DNA from: Maritimibacter alkaliphilus HTCC2654
GTDB lineage: Bacteria; Pseudomonadota; Alphaproteobacteria; Rhodobacterales; Rhodobacteraceae
Assembly (NCBI RefSeq): GCF_000152805.1
Contig: NZ_AAMT01000016.1
Span: forward strand, 1 to 64,000
Direction: 5' to 3'
Length of the DNA: 64,000 nt
Part shown: piece by piece, positions 51,272 through 58,852 of the stretch
Position numbering within the stretch: the stretch's first letter is position 1
How the letters are laid out: the number at the start of each line of letters is the position of its first letter
Position numbers and translations under genes: made by a program
The notes under the pieces: model-generated
Database searches by the model: none
Told to the model about the DNA's origin: nothing
Seen by the model: only the letters and a program-made list of their open reading frames with translations

Positions 51272-51589
51272 TCAGTCCTCGGGCGCCAGCGTCACCTTGA
51301 TCCCGTCCAGATCGTCCGACATCTCGATCTGGCAGGACAGGCGCGAGTTCTCCTTGTAGTGCTCGGAAAACTCGACCAGTTCGTATTCGTCCGGTTCCTG
51401 TGCGCCGATCTTGTCCATCCAGTCGGGATCGACATAGACATGGCAGGTGGCGCAGGAACACATGCCGCCGCAGATCGACGCGATGTCCAGCCCGCCGTTG
51501 TCGCGCAGGTTCACCATCAGCGATAGGCCGTTCTCGGCCTCGATGACTTTTTCGGTCCCGTCGCGGTCGGTGGCGTTGATCTTGGGCAT
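51272..51589 (-). CDS. 2Fe-2S ferredoxin (adrenodoxin/putidaredoxin type)
   Basis: A 105-residue ferredoxin. Its cluster ligands are in ICGGMCSCATCHVYV (C-x4-C-x2-C pattern near residues 40-50) and a distal Cys in SRLSCQIEM near 86. Such ferredoxins pass electrons to Rieske oxygenases or P450s. The nearby Rieske oxygenase gene is the obvious partner, but no ferredoxin reductase is visible in the island. Confidence 0.9.
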   Translation of the reverse strand: MPKINATDRDGTEKVIEAENGLSLMVNLRDNGGLDIASICGGMCSCATCHVYVDPDWMDKIGAQEPDEYELVEFSEHYKENSRLSCQIEMSDDLDGIKVTLAPED

Positions 51590-51617
51590 GTGGTCCTCCG
51601 TGTTACCGGGTCAGAGT

Positions 51618-51651
51618 ATTGTATCCAGATAATGCGGTCAACGCATACAAT
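51618..51651. promoter_or_regulatory. GTATAC-type operator pair 3
   Basis: ATTGTATCC (51618-51626) and GCATACAAT (51643-51651) are inverted copies with one mismatch. Core centres are 22 bases apart. They stand 29 bases upstream of the ferredoxin start and directly after the VOC stop. Confidence 0.5.
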
Positions 51652-52176
51652 TCACAGGTCGATTCGTGCGGTTTGCCCGTCCCACCCTGCACAGGTCGTC
51701 TCGATCTTGTCGAAGAACCTAAGCAATCCGGGGCTGGGCTGAACCAGCTCCAGCACCCGCCCCCGGTTGCCCGGGTCCGTATCCATATAGGCGAACGGGA
51801 TCTTGGCCTTTGTCACGCCGCCTTGCAAGACATCCACGCCCCGCGCGGCCCAGGCCGCAATGTCGGCCTCAAGGTCGTCGGTCAGCGCGCAGACGTGATG
51901 CAGCCCGCCTCCGGTCGCCTCCAGAAACTCGGTGAAGGTCGACGCGCCACCCCCGGTTTGCTGAATGATTTCGATCTGTACCCCGTCATGGCTGGCGATC
52001 GCGACGCGGGTTTCGGCATCGCAGGGCGCCCCCCGGAAGGTCACCGTATCATAAGGCACCGTGCCGGTGACGAAGAACGGGCCGACACCCATCACGCGGG
52101 TCCAATGGTCCACCTCGGCGTCGAGATCGTGAACCACGTATCCAAGCTGCATGATCTTGCCGAACCGCTGCGACAT
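51652..52176 (-). CDS. VOC superfamily (glyoxalase-like) protein
   Basis: A 174-residue vicinal-oxygen-chelate protein with two beta-alpha-beta-beta-beta modules (about residues 8-70 and 95-150). Likely metal ligands are His in YVVHDLD, Glu in QIEIIQQ and His in GGLHHVC, then a C-terminal Glu in VLELVQP. Close relatives include methylmalonyl-CoA epimerase-like and ring-cleaving enzymes. ATG 52176 has GGGGGCGAAG upstream. It is divergent from the Rieske oxygenase gene. Confidence 0.8.
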   Translation of the reverse strand: MSQRFGKIMQLGYVVHDLDAEVDHWTRVMGVGPFFVTGTVPYDTVTFRGAPCDAETRVAIASHDGVQIEIIQQTGGGASTFTEFLEATGGGLHHVCALTDDLEADIAAWAARGVDVLQGGVTKAKIPFAYMDTDPGNRGRVLELVQPSPGLLRFFDKIETTCAGWDGQTARIDL

Positions 52177-52188
52177 CTTCGCCCCCAA

Positions 52189-52236
52189 AAATACAGAACT
52201 TATGGTTTGCATATACGAGAGCGGCTGATAAAATAC
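52189..52236. promoter_or_regulatory. Degenerate ATAC array 4 between VOC and Rieske genes
   Basis: Three ATAC cores (AAATAC 52189-52194, ATATAC 52211-52216, AAATAC 52231-52236) are spaced 22 and 20 bases apart. They match the spacing of the other GTATAC pairs but lack a full GTATAC, so this is the weakest site of the set. Confidence 0.35.
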
Positions 52237-52290
52237 AAGGAACCACGGAAACGCGCGTCACCATACCCGCGAGTCGGGGAGGAGGTTGAA

Positions 52291-53544
52291 ATGAATCCGA
52301 ACGAAGTGCAGGCCATCAAGGACCAGCAGGCTTACGAATCCAAGCGCGGCGGCCCGCCCGAGGGGTTCCCGCAGCTCCCTGACATTCCCGGCGACCGCTA
52401 CGTCGACCCCGAGTTCAACAAGCTCGAGATCGAGCGCATGTGGCACAAGTCCTGGGTCTACGCGATCCACTCCGACGAGGTGCCCGAGGTCGGCTCTTAC
52501 GTTCAGTGGACCCGCCTTGGCGAGCCGCTGTTCTTCATCCGTGGCGAAGACAACGAGGTTCGCTGCTTCTACAACACCTGCCGCCATCGCGGCGCGCCGG
52601 TCGTGACCGAGGAAAACGGCAAGTCGCGCGGCGTGACCTGCAAATACCACGGCTGGACCTACAACACGCGCGGCGAGCTGATCAATCTGCGCGACCGCCG
52701 CGATTTCGTCGATCTGGATATGTCGTGCCGGGGTCTCATTCAGGTCCGCTGCGAAAACATCGGCAACCTGTATTTCGTGAACCTCGACCCCGAGGCCGAG
52801 CCGCTGCGCGACTATCTTGGACCGGCGGCCCGCGATCTGGACGAGGTGAAACCCGACACGCTGATCCTTGTCGACAAGCAGGCGATCAAGGTGAACTGCA
52901 ACGTGAAGATCCTTCTGGATGCCTTCATGGAAACCTATCACCTGAAGTCGATCCACCAGAACACCGTCGACCGCTTCCTCGACCATCGTGGCACGGCGAT
53001 CACGCTGTGGGACAAGGGCCACAGCCGGATGGTCACGCCCTACAAGCGCGAAGGCTGGAAAGACCCCGGCGTCAAAGGCCTGCCCGAGGTGGAAGGCGTC
53101 GATCCGTTCTTCGAGAACACCAACTACTCGCTCTTCGCCTATCCGAACTTCGTCTCGCCCGTCGCGCCCGCCGGCATCCCGGTGCTGTGCTTCTGGCCGG
53201 ATTCGATCGACACCATGACCATCGAAGTGCACTGGTTCGCCCCCACCTGGGGTGACGGCGAGCGGCCCGAGCGGTGGGACATGCGGATCAAGAACTTCGT
53301 CGACATCTTGGACGAAGACCTGCAATTCGCGGACAAGATCCAGAAGTCGGTCGAAAGCGCGGGCCTGCGCGGCTTCCCCCTGAACTATCAGGAGCGGCGC
53401 ATTTACCACTGGCACGCCGAGTTGGACAAACGCATCGGCGAAGCGGACGTGCCGGAACACATGCGCGTGCCCGACAAGCTGGGCGATTGGATCACCGAGG
53501 TCGATCTGACCCCGGCCAAAGCCTCCGAGCCCGCCGAAAGCTGA
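52291..53544 (+). CDS. Rieske non-heme iron oxygenase, alpha subunit
   Basis: A 417-residue aromatic-ring-hydroxylating-type oxygenase. The Rieske 2Fe-2S motif is C-R-H (YNTCRHRG, about residues 95-102) and C-K-Y-H (about 117-120). The catalytic iron site is in FMETYHLKSIH (E-x-Y-H-x4-H near residues 213-220). It would add one or two oxygens to a ring or methyl group, with electrons from the ferredoxin at 51.3 kb. No beta subunit follows, so it is probably an alpha3-type enzyme such as a monooxygenase or demethylase. Strong GGAGG site before ATG 52291. It heads an operon with enoyl-CoA hydratase and an SDR. Confidence 0.9.
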   Translation: MNPNEVQAIKDQQAYESKRGGPPEGFPQLPDIPGDRYVDPEFNKLEIERMWHKSWVYAIHSDEVPEVGSYVQWTRLGEPLFFIRGEDNEVRCFYNTCRHRGAPVVTEENGKSRGVTCKYHGWTYNTRGELINLRDRRDFVDLDMSCRGLIQVRCENIGNLYFVNLDPEAEPLRDYLGPAARDLDEVKPDTLILVDKQAIKVNCNVKILLDAFMETYHLKSIHQNTVDRFLDHRGTAITLWDKGHSRMVTPYKREGWKDPGVKGLPEVEGVDPFFENTNYSLFAYPNFVSPVAPAGIPVLCFWPDSIDTMTIEVHWFAPTWGDGERPERWDMRIKNFVDILDEDLQFADKIQKSVESAGLRGFPLNYQERRIYHWHAELDKRIGEADVPEHMRVPDKLGDWITEVDLTPAKASEPAES

Positions 53545-53552
53545 CGCACCCC

Positions 53553-54344
53553 ATGTCCGTCCAGCCAGATCAGCCGCCGGTTCTTGCCGAGCGGAAGGGG
53601 GCGGTTTGCGTCATCACGCTGAACCGCCCGCACGTCTCGAACGCGATGCACGCGGAAGGGTCTTACCTCGTCGACCGTTACGTGCGCGAGGCCGAGGCCG
53701 ACCCCGAGGTGGGCGCGATCATCCTGACCGCCGCCGGGGACAAGGCGTTCTGCGCGGGCATGGATCTGAAGGAAGCCGCCGAGCGCGGCGCGGGGCACGG
53801 GCTGGTGCCGGGCGCGGGCTTCTGCGGCGTCACCGAACGGGTGATCGAAAAACCCGTGATCGGCGCGATCAACGGCGCGGCCGTCGCGGGCGGGCTGGAA
53901 ATCTCGCTCGCCTGCGACTGCCTCATCGCCGCCGAAGGCGTGCTCTTCGGCCTGCCCGAGGTCAAACGCGGCATGGTCGCCTTCACCGGCGGCGTGCAAC
54001 GGTTGGCCCAGCAACTCCCCCGGCAGATCGGGATGGAGATCATCACCTGCGGCACCCTCTTCCCCGCCGAACGGCTCTATGACCTTGGCGTCGTGAACCG
54101 GGTCGTCCCGCGCGAGCGGCTGATGGACGAGGCGCTGGCCTTCGCCGACACCATGCTTGCAAATTCGTGGAAGGCGATCCGCTTCGGCAAGGCGCTGTTC
54201 AACGACGCGCAGAACGAACCGCTCCCCGCTGCGATCAACCGGGGCCACGCCAATGCAGACAGGCTGATGCGTTCCGAGGACAGCCGCGAAGGCATCGCGG
54301 CCTATGCCGAGAAACGCGACGCAAATTTCCGGAGGACAGAATGA
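53553..54344 (+). CDS. Enoyl-CoA hydratase/isomerase family protein
   Basis: A 263-residue crotonase with the oxyanion-hole segments FCAGMDLKE (about residues 69-77) and GAAVAGGLEISLACD (about 111-125), FGLPEVKRGM and the catalytic-glutamate region. It hydrates a conjugated enoyl-CoA. It stands eight bases after the Rieske stop and overlaps the SDR start by four bases. Confidence 0.9.
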   Translation: MSVQPDQPPVLAERKGAVCVITLNRPHVSNAMHAEGSYLVDRYVREAEADPEVGAIILTAAGDKAFCAGMDLKEAAERGAGHGLVPGAGFCGVTERVIEKPVIGAINGAAVAGGLEISLACDCLIAAEGVLFGLPEVKRGMVAFTGGVQRLAQQLPRQIGMEIITCGTLFPAERLYDLGVVNRVVPRERLMDEALAFADTMLANSWKAIRFGKALFNDAQNEPLPAAINRGHANADRLMRSEDSREGIAAYAEKRDANFRRTE

Positions 54345-55213
54345 CCGATCAGGCACCGCAGAAACCGAACTGGGGCCTCACGCCCGAGGAACTGGCGACG
54401 CACAAGACGATTTTCGCCCCCGACCTGCTGGAAGGGCAGCGGTTCCTCATCACCGGCGGCTCGCAGGGCATGGGCAAGGCGATGGCGTTTCTGTGCGCCC
54501 GGCTCGGCGCCAAGGTGATGATCTGCGGGCGGCGCGAGGAATTGCTGCAAGAGACCCAGAAACAGGCGAAAGACCTGATCGGGGCCGACATCCATTACCG
54601 CCCGATGTCCATCCGCGACGAGGATCAGGTGGACGCGCTTCTGGATGAGACGTTCGAGGAATTCGGCGGTCTGGATACGCTCGTCAACAACGCGGGCGGA
54701 CAGTATCCGCAGAACGCCATCGACTTTTCCCGCAAGGGCTGGAAGTCGGTCATCGACCTGAACCTGAACGGCACGTGGTGGATGATGCAGGGCGCGGCGC
54801 AACGCTGGCGCGACCGGGGCGAGCCGGGGCATGTGGTGTCGAACGTCGCCCATGTCGAACGCGGGATGCCGCAGGCCGCGCATACCTGTGCCGCGCGCGC
54901 GGGCGTGATCTACCTGACCCGGACCGTGGCGACCGAATGGGGGCCGCTCGGCATCCGCGTGAACTGTGTCGCCCCCGGCGCCATCGCGACCGAGGGTCTG
55001 TCGAACTACCCGCCCGAGGCGACCCAGCGGTTCAACAACGTGAACCCGATGTTCCGCATGGGCGACAGCTGGGACGTGGCCGAAGGCGTCGTCTACCTTT
55101 CGGCCCCCTCGGGCGATTTCATCACCGGCGAGGTGCTGACCATCGACGGCGGGATGCGGATGTGGGGCGTGGTCTGGCCCGCGGGCGTGCCCGAGCAGTT
55201 CCAGAAATACTAA
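54341..55213 (+). CDS. SDR of 2,4-dienoyl-CoA reductase type, atypical active site
   Basis: A 290-residue SDR with TGGSQGMGK near residue 40, NNAGG and EWGPLGIRVNCV. The usual Y-x3-K is absent: the region reads Q-A-A-H-T-C-A-A-R-A-G-V, like the Tyr-lacking QAHAGSAKA region of 2,4-dienoyl-CoA reductases but with Arg in place of Lys. A CoA-thioester enone or dienoyl-CoA is the likely substrate. Preceded by enoyl-CoA hydratase in the Rieske operon. Confidence 0.78.
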   Translation: MTDQAPQKPNWGLTPEELATHKTIFAPDLLEGQRFLITGGSQGMGKAMAFLCARLGAKVMICGRREELLQETQKQAKDLIGADIHYRPMSIRDEDQVDALLDETFEEFGGLDTLVNNAGGQYPQNAIDFSRKGWKSVIDLNLNGTWWMMQGAAQRWRDRGEPGHVVSNVAHVERGMPQAAHTCAARAGVIYLTRTVATEWGPLGIRVNCVAPGAIATEGLSNYPPEATQRFNNVNPMFRMGDSWDVAEGVVYLSAPSGDFITGEVLTIDGGMRMWGVVWPAGVPEQFQKY

Positions 55214-55255
55214 GGGATCGCGGCGCCGGGGCCTCCCGCCTCGGCGCCGTGCCGT

Positions 55256-55975
55256 TCAGTCGCGCGGGATCAGCGACATGACCGCCTTGGTCACCCCGCC
55301 ATCGACGACCAGCTCGTGCCCGTTGATGTAACTCGCACCGTCGCTGTCCAGCCACATCACCGCCTGCGCGATGTCGTCCTCGCGGCCCAGACGGCGCGAC
55401 GGAACCGCGCTCGACCGCAGCTTGCGCGCAGCGTCGTTCTTGTAGATGCCCGTCGACATGCCCCCGTCGATCATCCCCGGCGCGACCGCATTGATGCGCA
55501 CGCCCGACGGCCCCCACTCCTGCGCCATAAGCTCGGTCAGTCCGGCCAGCCCGCGCTTGGCCGGGACATAGGCATTCACGCCCGGCGAGGTCGCGATGCC
55601 CGCCGTCGAGGTCACGTTGACGATATGGCCCGACCCGCGTTCCACCATGCCCTTGGCAACCAGCCGCGCCATGGTGAACGCGCCGGTCAGGTTGATCGCG
55701 ATGGTCCTGGCGAAGCTCTCGGTCGTCGTATCGAGCAGCGGGGCGAACTGAACGATCCCCGCGTTGTTGACCAGAAGGTCGGGCACCGCGCCCAACTCGT
55801 CCAGCGCGCGGATCAGGCTCGCCTCGTCCGTCACGTCGCCGATAAAGCTGCGCCACGGCACGTCTTTCGACGCGGTCAGGTCGATGACGGCGACCTCGTA
55901 TCCCCGGTCATGCGCCTCCCGCGCGATGGCGGCGCCCAATCCGGCGGCCCCTCCCGTAATCAGTGCCAAAGGCAT
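55256..55975 (-). CDS. Short-chain dehydrogenase/reductase
   Basis: A 239-residue classical SDR with TGGAAGLG (residues 7-14), NNAG (71-74), Ser in VTSTAG and the catalytic Y-V-P-A-K near residue 136, plus a G-M-I-D segment after the N-A-V-A-P-G motif. It oxidises an alcohol or reduces a ketone of the pathway. It is divergent from the degenerate synthetase gene; a GTATAC element lies just above its GGGAGG ribosome site. Confidence 0.88.
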   Translation of the reverse strand: MPLALITGGAAGLGAAIAREAHDRGYEVAVIDLTASKDVPWRSFIGDVTDEASLIRALDELGAVPDLLVNNAGIVQFAPLLDTTTESFARTIAINLTGAFTMARLVAKGMVERGSGHIVNVTSTAGIATSPGVNAYVPAKRGLAGLTELMAQEWGPSGVRINAVAPGMIDGGMSTGIYKNDAARKLRSSAVPSRRLGREDDIAQAVMWLDSDGASYINGHELVVDGGVTKAVMSLIPRD

Positions 55976-55989
55976 TGGACGTTTCCTCC

Positions 55990-55997
55990 CGTATACA
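55990..55997. promoter_or_regulatory. GTATAC operator 5
   Basis: CGTATACA at 55990-55997, 15 bases upstream of the leftward SDR start and within the divergent gap to the gene at 56043. A weaker TGAAAC core is found 20 bases further (56011-56016). Confidence 0.5.
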
Positions 55998-56042
55998 GTA
56001 GACTACTCATTGAAACACAAACTCCTGACGGGGGGAAGCGCG

Positions 56043-57002
56043 ATGGCAACCACGGCGCACGAAGCGCAGCGAACGGGGGAACACCGGACGCTTCTCACCC
56101 TGCTCGACCGCGCGGCGGATCGGTTCGCGGACCGCCCCGCCCTGATCGACGCGGACCATGCGCTGACATGGGCCGACGCCCGTGCCGTGCTTGCCGACGG
56201 CTCGGCCTCGGGCGATGGTCCGGTGGCCCAGACGCTCGCCGTCCTGTCCGATCTCGCCCGTGGCGAAGTGTTCCATTTCACCGACACCTCCGCCCCCCTG
56301 CCCCCGCGCACCGACATGGTGTTCGCCGCGACCCGCGCCGACGGCAGCGTCGATGCGGTCTGCCATGCCTCCGCCGACGCGGCCCATATCGGCGCGGCGA
56401 TCGCGCTGCGCGAACGGTTCGCGAAAGACGACCGGGTCGCGCTGGCCGCGCGCGTGTCCGACCCCGGATTCTGGGCGGTTTTCGCCGCCTGCATGGCCTC
56501 CGGCGCCGCGCTCGACCTGTCGGGCGACATGGATCGGGCGACGACCGCTTGGCTTATCGACCGCGAGGCCGTCGCCGCCTACACCCCCCGGCCCCACCTG
56601 AACCGCCTGCATCTCGACGCCGGCCGCGACCGGCTGGCCGAGGTCGCGGCGGCCCAACCCGACACCCGGATCGTGAACGGGTTGTCACTGCCCGAGACGA
56701 TGGGGCTGGCCCTGTCCAGCGACCCGCGCGACCCGACCGGCACCATCACCACGACCAAGGGCCGCCCGGTCGGCGGGGTCGAGGTGATGATCGTCGACCC
56801 GCGCACGGGCATGGACGTTCTGCTCTACCAGACCGGCGAAGTCTGGCTGCGCGGCACCGGGGTGTTTCTGGGTTACGCCGGGAAACCCGGCGTGGGCTTC
56901 ACCGACCGATTCTTCCGCACCGGCATTCTGGGCCATCTCGACTGCGAGGGGCGACTCGTCCTCCCGAAAGCCGAGGAAGAGGTGCTTCTGAGCGGCTGGT
57001 AA
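56043..57002 (+). CDS. Degenerate AMP-binding (acyl-CoA synthetase-like) protein
   Basis: A 319-residue relic of an ANL synthetase. The N-terminal part (LLDRAADRFADRPALIDADHALTWADA) and the later GEVWLRGTGVFLGYAG segment are recognisable. The ATP-binding P-loop (expected TSGTTG-PK) is replaced by an unrelated stretch, the hinge reads FRTGILGHLD with Ile where Asp is usual, and the protein stops before the catalytic C-terminal lysine domain. Adenylation seems impossible. A GGGGGAAG site and an open frame suggest it is still translated. It may be a pseudoenzyme, a CoA-ligand binding protein, or a decaying gene. Confidence 0.65.
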   Translation: MATTAHEAQRTGEHRTLLTLLDRAADRFADRPALIDADHALTWADARAVLADGSASGDGPVAQTLAVLSDLARGEVFHFTDTSAPLPPRTDMVFAATRADGSVDAVCHASADAAHIGAAIALRERFAKDDRVALAARVSDPGFWAVFAACMASGAALDLSGDMDRATTAWLIDREAVAAYTPRPHLNRLHLDAGRDRLAEVAAAQPDTRIVNGLSLPETMGLALSSDPRDPTGTITTTKGRPVGGVEVMIVDPRTGMDVLLYQTGEVWLRGTGVFLGYAGKPGVGFTDRFFRTGILGHLDCEGRLVLPKAEEEVLLSGW

Positions 57003-57043
57003 GGGGCGGAAAGCACCCCAATTCGCCCATTGCGCGATATTTT

Positions 57044-57075
57044 CGTATACAGAACGATCCCCCACTTGATACAAT
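57044..57075. promoter_or_regulatory. GTATAC operator 6
   Basis: CGTATACA (57044-57051) is followed by TTGATACAAT (57066-57075), core centres 22 bases apart. It lies 44 bases upstream of the ATG of the first flavoprotein gene of the tandem pair. Confidence 0.55.
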
Positions 57076-57094
57076 CCGCAAAAGGGAGGATCGC

Positions 57095-58852
57095 ATGGAC
57101 AAGAAAACCGATCGCACTGTCGACGTGCTCGTCATCGGCTCGGGCGGCGCGGGGCTGACCGCCGCCGCCACGGCCCGCAAAGCCGGGCTCGACGTTCTGG
57201 TGGCCGAGAAAGAGCCGGTGTTCGGCGGGACGACCGCCACATCCGGCGGCGTGATCTGGATTCCGATGAACCGCCACGCGGCCCCCTTCGGCAAGACCAT
57301 CGGCGTCACCGACTCGCTGGAGGATGCGCGCACCTATCTGCACATCGAAGCCGGGCAATACGTGGACGAGCCGCGCATCGACGCCTACCTCGAACATGGC
57401 CCAACCATGGTCGCGTTCATGGAGGACAATACCGAGGTCAAATTCCATTCGATGGAATTCCCCGACTATCACCCGGACGAAGACGGCGCCTCGTCGATCC
57501 GCTCGCTCGGGTCCGTCGAATACGACGCGCGCAAGATGGGGCCGCTGATGAAGACGCTGAAGGGCGAGCTTCCGCAGACCCTGTTTCTGGGTCTCGCGCT
57601 GGGGTCCTCGCTCGAAATGAAGACCTTCATGAAGGCCGGACGCTCACCCAAGGCGATGGCTTTCGTGGCGAAACGCATGATCCGCCATTTCCGCGACCTC
57701 GCCCTGCATGGCTCGACCCAAAGCATCGTGCGTGGCCGCGCCCTGATCGCCCGCCTTGCCCGCACGCTGACCGATGACGGCGTGCCGTTCTGGCTGGAAA
57801 GCCCCGCAACCTCGCTGATCGAAGAAAACGGCAAAGTCGTCGGCGCGCGGCTCAACACCCCCGACGGCGAGGTCGAGGTGCGCGCGCGTCACGGCGTCGT
57901 GCTGGCGGGCGGCGGCTATCCGCGCGACCGCGAGCGTCGGCGCGAACATCACCCCGGCGTCACCGCGACGATGGACCCGGTCCTGCCCGTCCCGATGGGC
58001 AACACCGGCGACGGCTCGCGCATGGCCGAAGCGGTCGGCGCGCGCTTTAATGGCAACCTGTCCTCGGCGGCGGCATGGATGCCCACCTCGCAGCTGCCCG
58101 GTGCCACCGATTATACGGGCGTCTGGCCGCATCTGGTGGACCGGACCAAGCCGGGGTTCATCATGGTCACGCCGGACGGGCGGCGCTTTGCCAACGAATC
58201 GCAGAACTACCGTGACCTCGTGATCGAGATGATCGACGCGTTTGAAGAACGCGGCACCGACACCGCATGGCTCATCGCGGACCACCGCGCGGTCAAGCGT
58301 TGGGGCATCGGCTTTGTCCGCCCCTTCCCCATCCCGCGTGGGCGCTACATCAAGAACGGGTATCTGAAGCGCGGCAAGACGCTGGACGAGCTTGCCAGCA
58401 TCTGCGGGATCGAGGCCGAAGAGCTGAAGGCCACCGTCGCCCGGTTCAACGGCTTCGCCAAGGCCGGACGCGACGACGAATACCAACGTGGTGCGACGCC
58501 CTATGACAAGCACCACGGCGATGACGAACACAAGCCGAACCCCGCGCTCGGCGCGTTGGAAACCGGCCCCTACTACGCCGTGCGCATCTATCCGGGCGAG
58601 ATCACGTCTTACAAAGGCCTCGCCACCGACAAATACGCCCGCGTTCTGGGACATGACGACCAACCCATCGGCGGGCTTTACGCGGTCGGCAACGATCAGG
58701 CCAACGTGTTCGGCGGTGCCTATCCCGGCGCGGGTGGAACCATCGGGCCGGGCATGGTCTTTGCATGGATCGCGGCCCGTCACATCGCGGAAAGCGCAGG
58801 CAAGACCCTGCCGGGGATCGCGCCGGAGGCCAGCGTCGAGGCGGCGGAGTGA
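57095..58852 (+). CDS. FAD-dependent 3-ketosteroid-dehydrogenase-like flavoprotein 1
   Basis: A 585-residue flavoprotein of the fumarate-reductase/3-ketosteroid Delta1-dehydrogenase superfamily. It has GSGGAGLTAA (residues 16-25), GGTTATSGGVIWIP (about 44-57), FPDYH, and the C-terminal FAD block GLYAVGNDQANVFGGAYPGAGGTIGPGM near residue 540. Its length matches KstD. Such enzymes introduce a double bond next to a ring ketone. The start ATG 57095 has GGGAGG upstream. Its stop overlaps the start of a paralogue. Confidence 0.85.
   Translation: MDKKTDRTVDVLVIGSGGAGLTAAATARKAGLDVLVAEKEPVFGGTTATSGGVIWIPMNRHAAPFGKTIGVTDSLEDARTYLHIEAGQYVDEPRIDAYLEHGPTMVAFMEDNTEVKFHSMEFPDYHPDEDGASSIRSLGSVEYDARKMGPLMKTLKGELPQTLFLGLALGSSLEMKTFMKAGRSPKAMAFVAKRMIRHFRDLALHGSTQSIVRGRALIARLARTLTDDGVPFWLESPATSLIEENGKVVGARLNTPDGEVEVRARHGVVLAGGGYPRDRERRREHHPGVTATMDPVLPVPMGNTGDGSRMAEAVGARFNGNLSSAAAWMPTSQLPGATDYTGVWPHLVDRTKPGFIMVTPDGRRFANESQNYRDLVIEMIDAFEERGTDTAWLIADHRAVKRWGIGFVRPFPIPRGRYIKNGYLKRGKTLDELASICGIEAEELKATVARFNGFAKAGRDDEYQRGATPYDKHHGDDEHKPNPALGALETGPYYAVRIYPGEITSYKGLATDKYARVLGHDDQPIGGLYAVGNDQANVFGGAYPGAGGTIGPGMVFAWIAARHIAESAGKTLPGIAPEASVEAAE

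Noticed and set aside
55316-57094. Long upstream extension of the first KstD-like gene
   Set aside because: The extension covers an antisense SDR and the degenerate synthetase gene. The flavoprotein family begins at ATG 57095, which has its own ribosome site.
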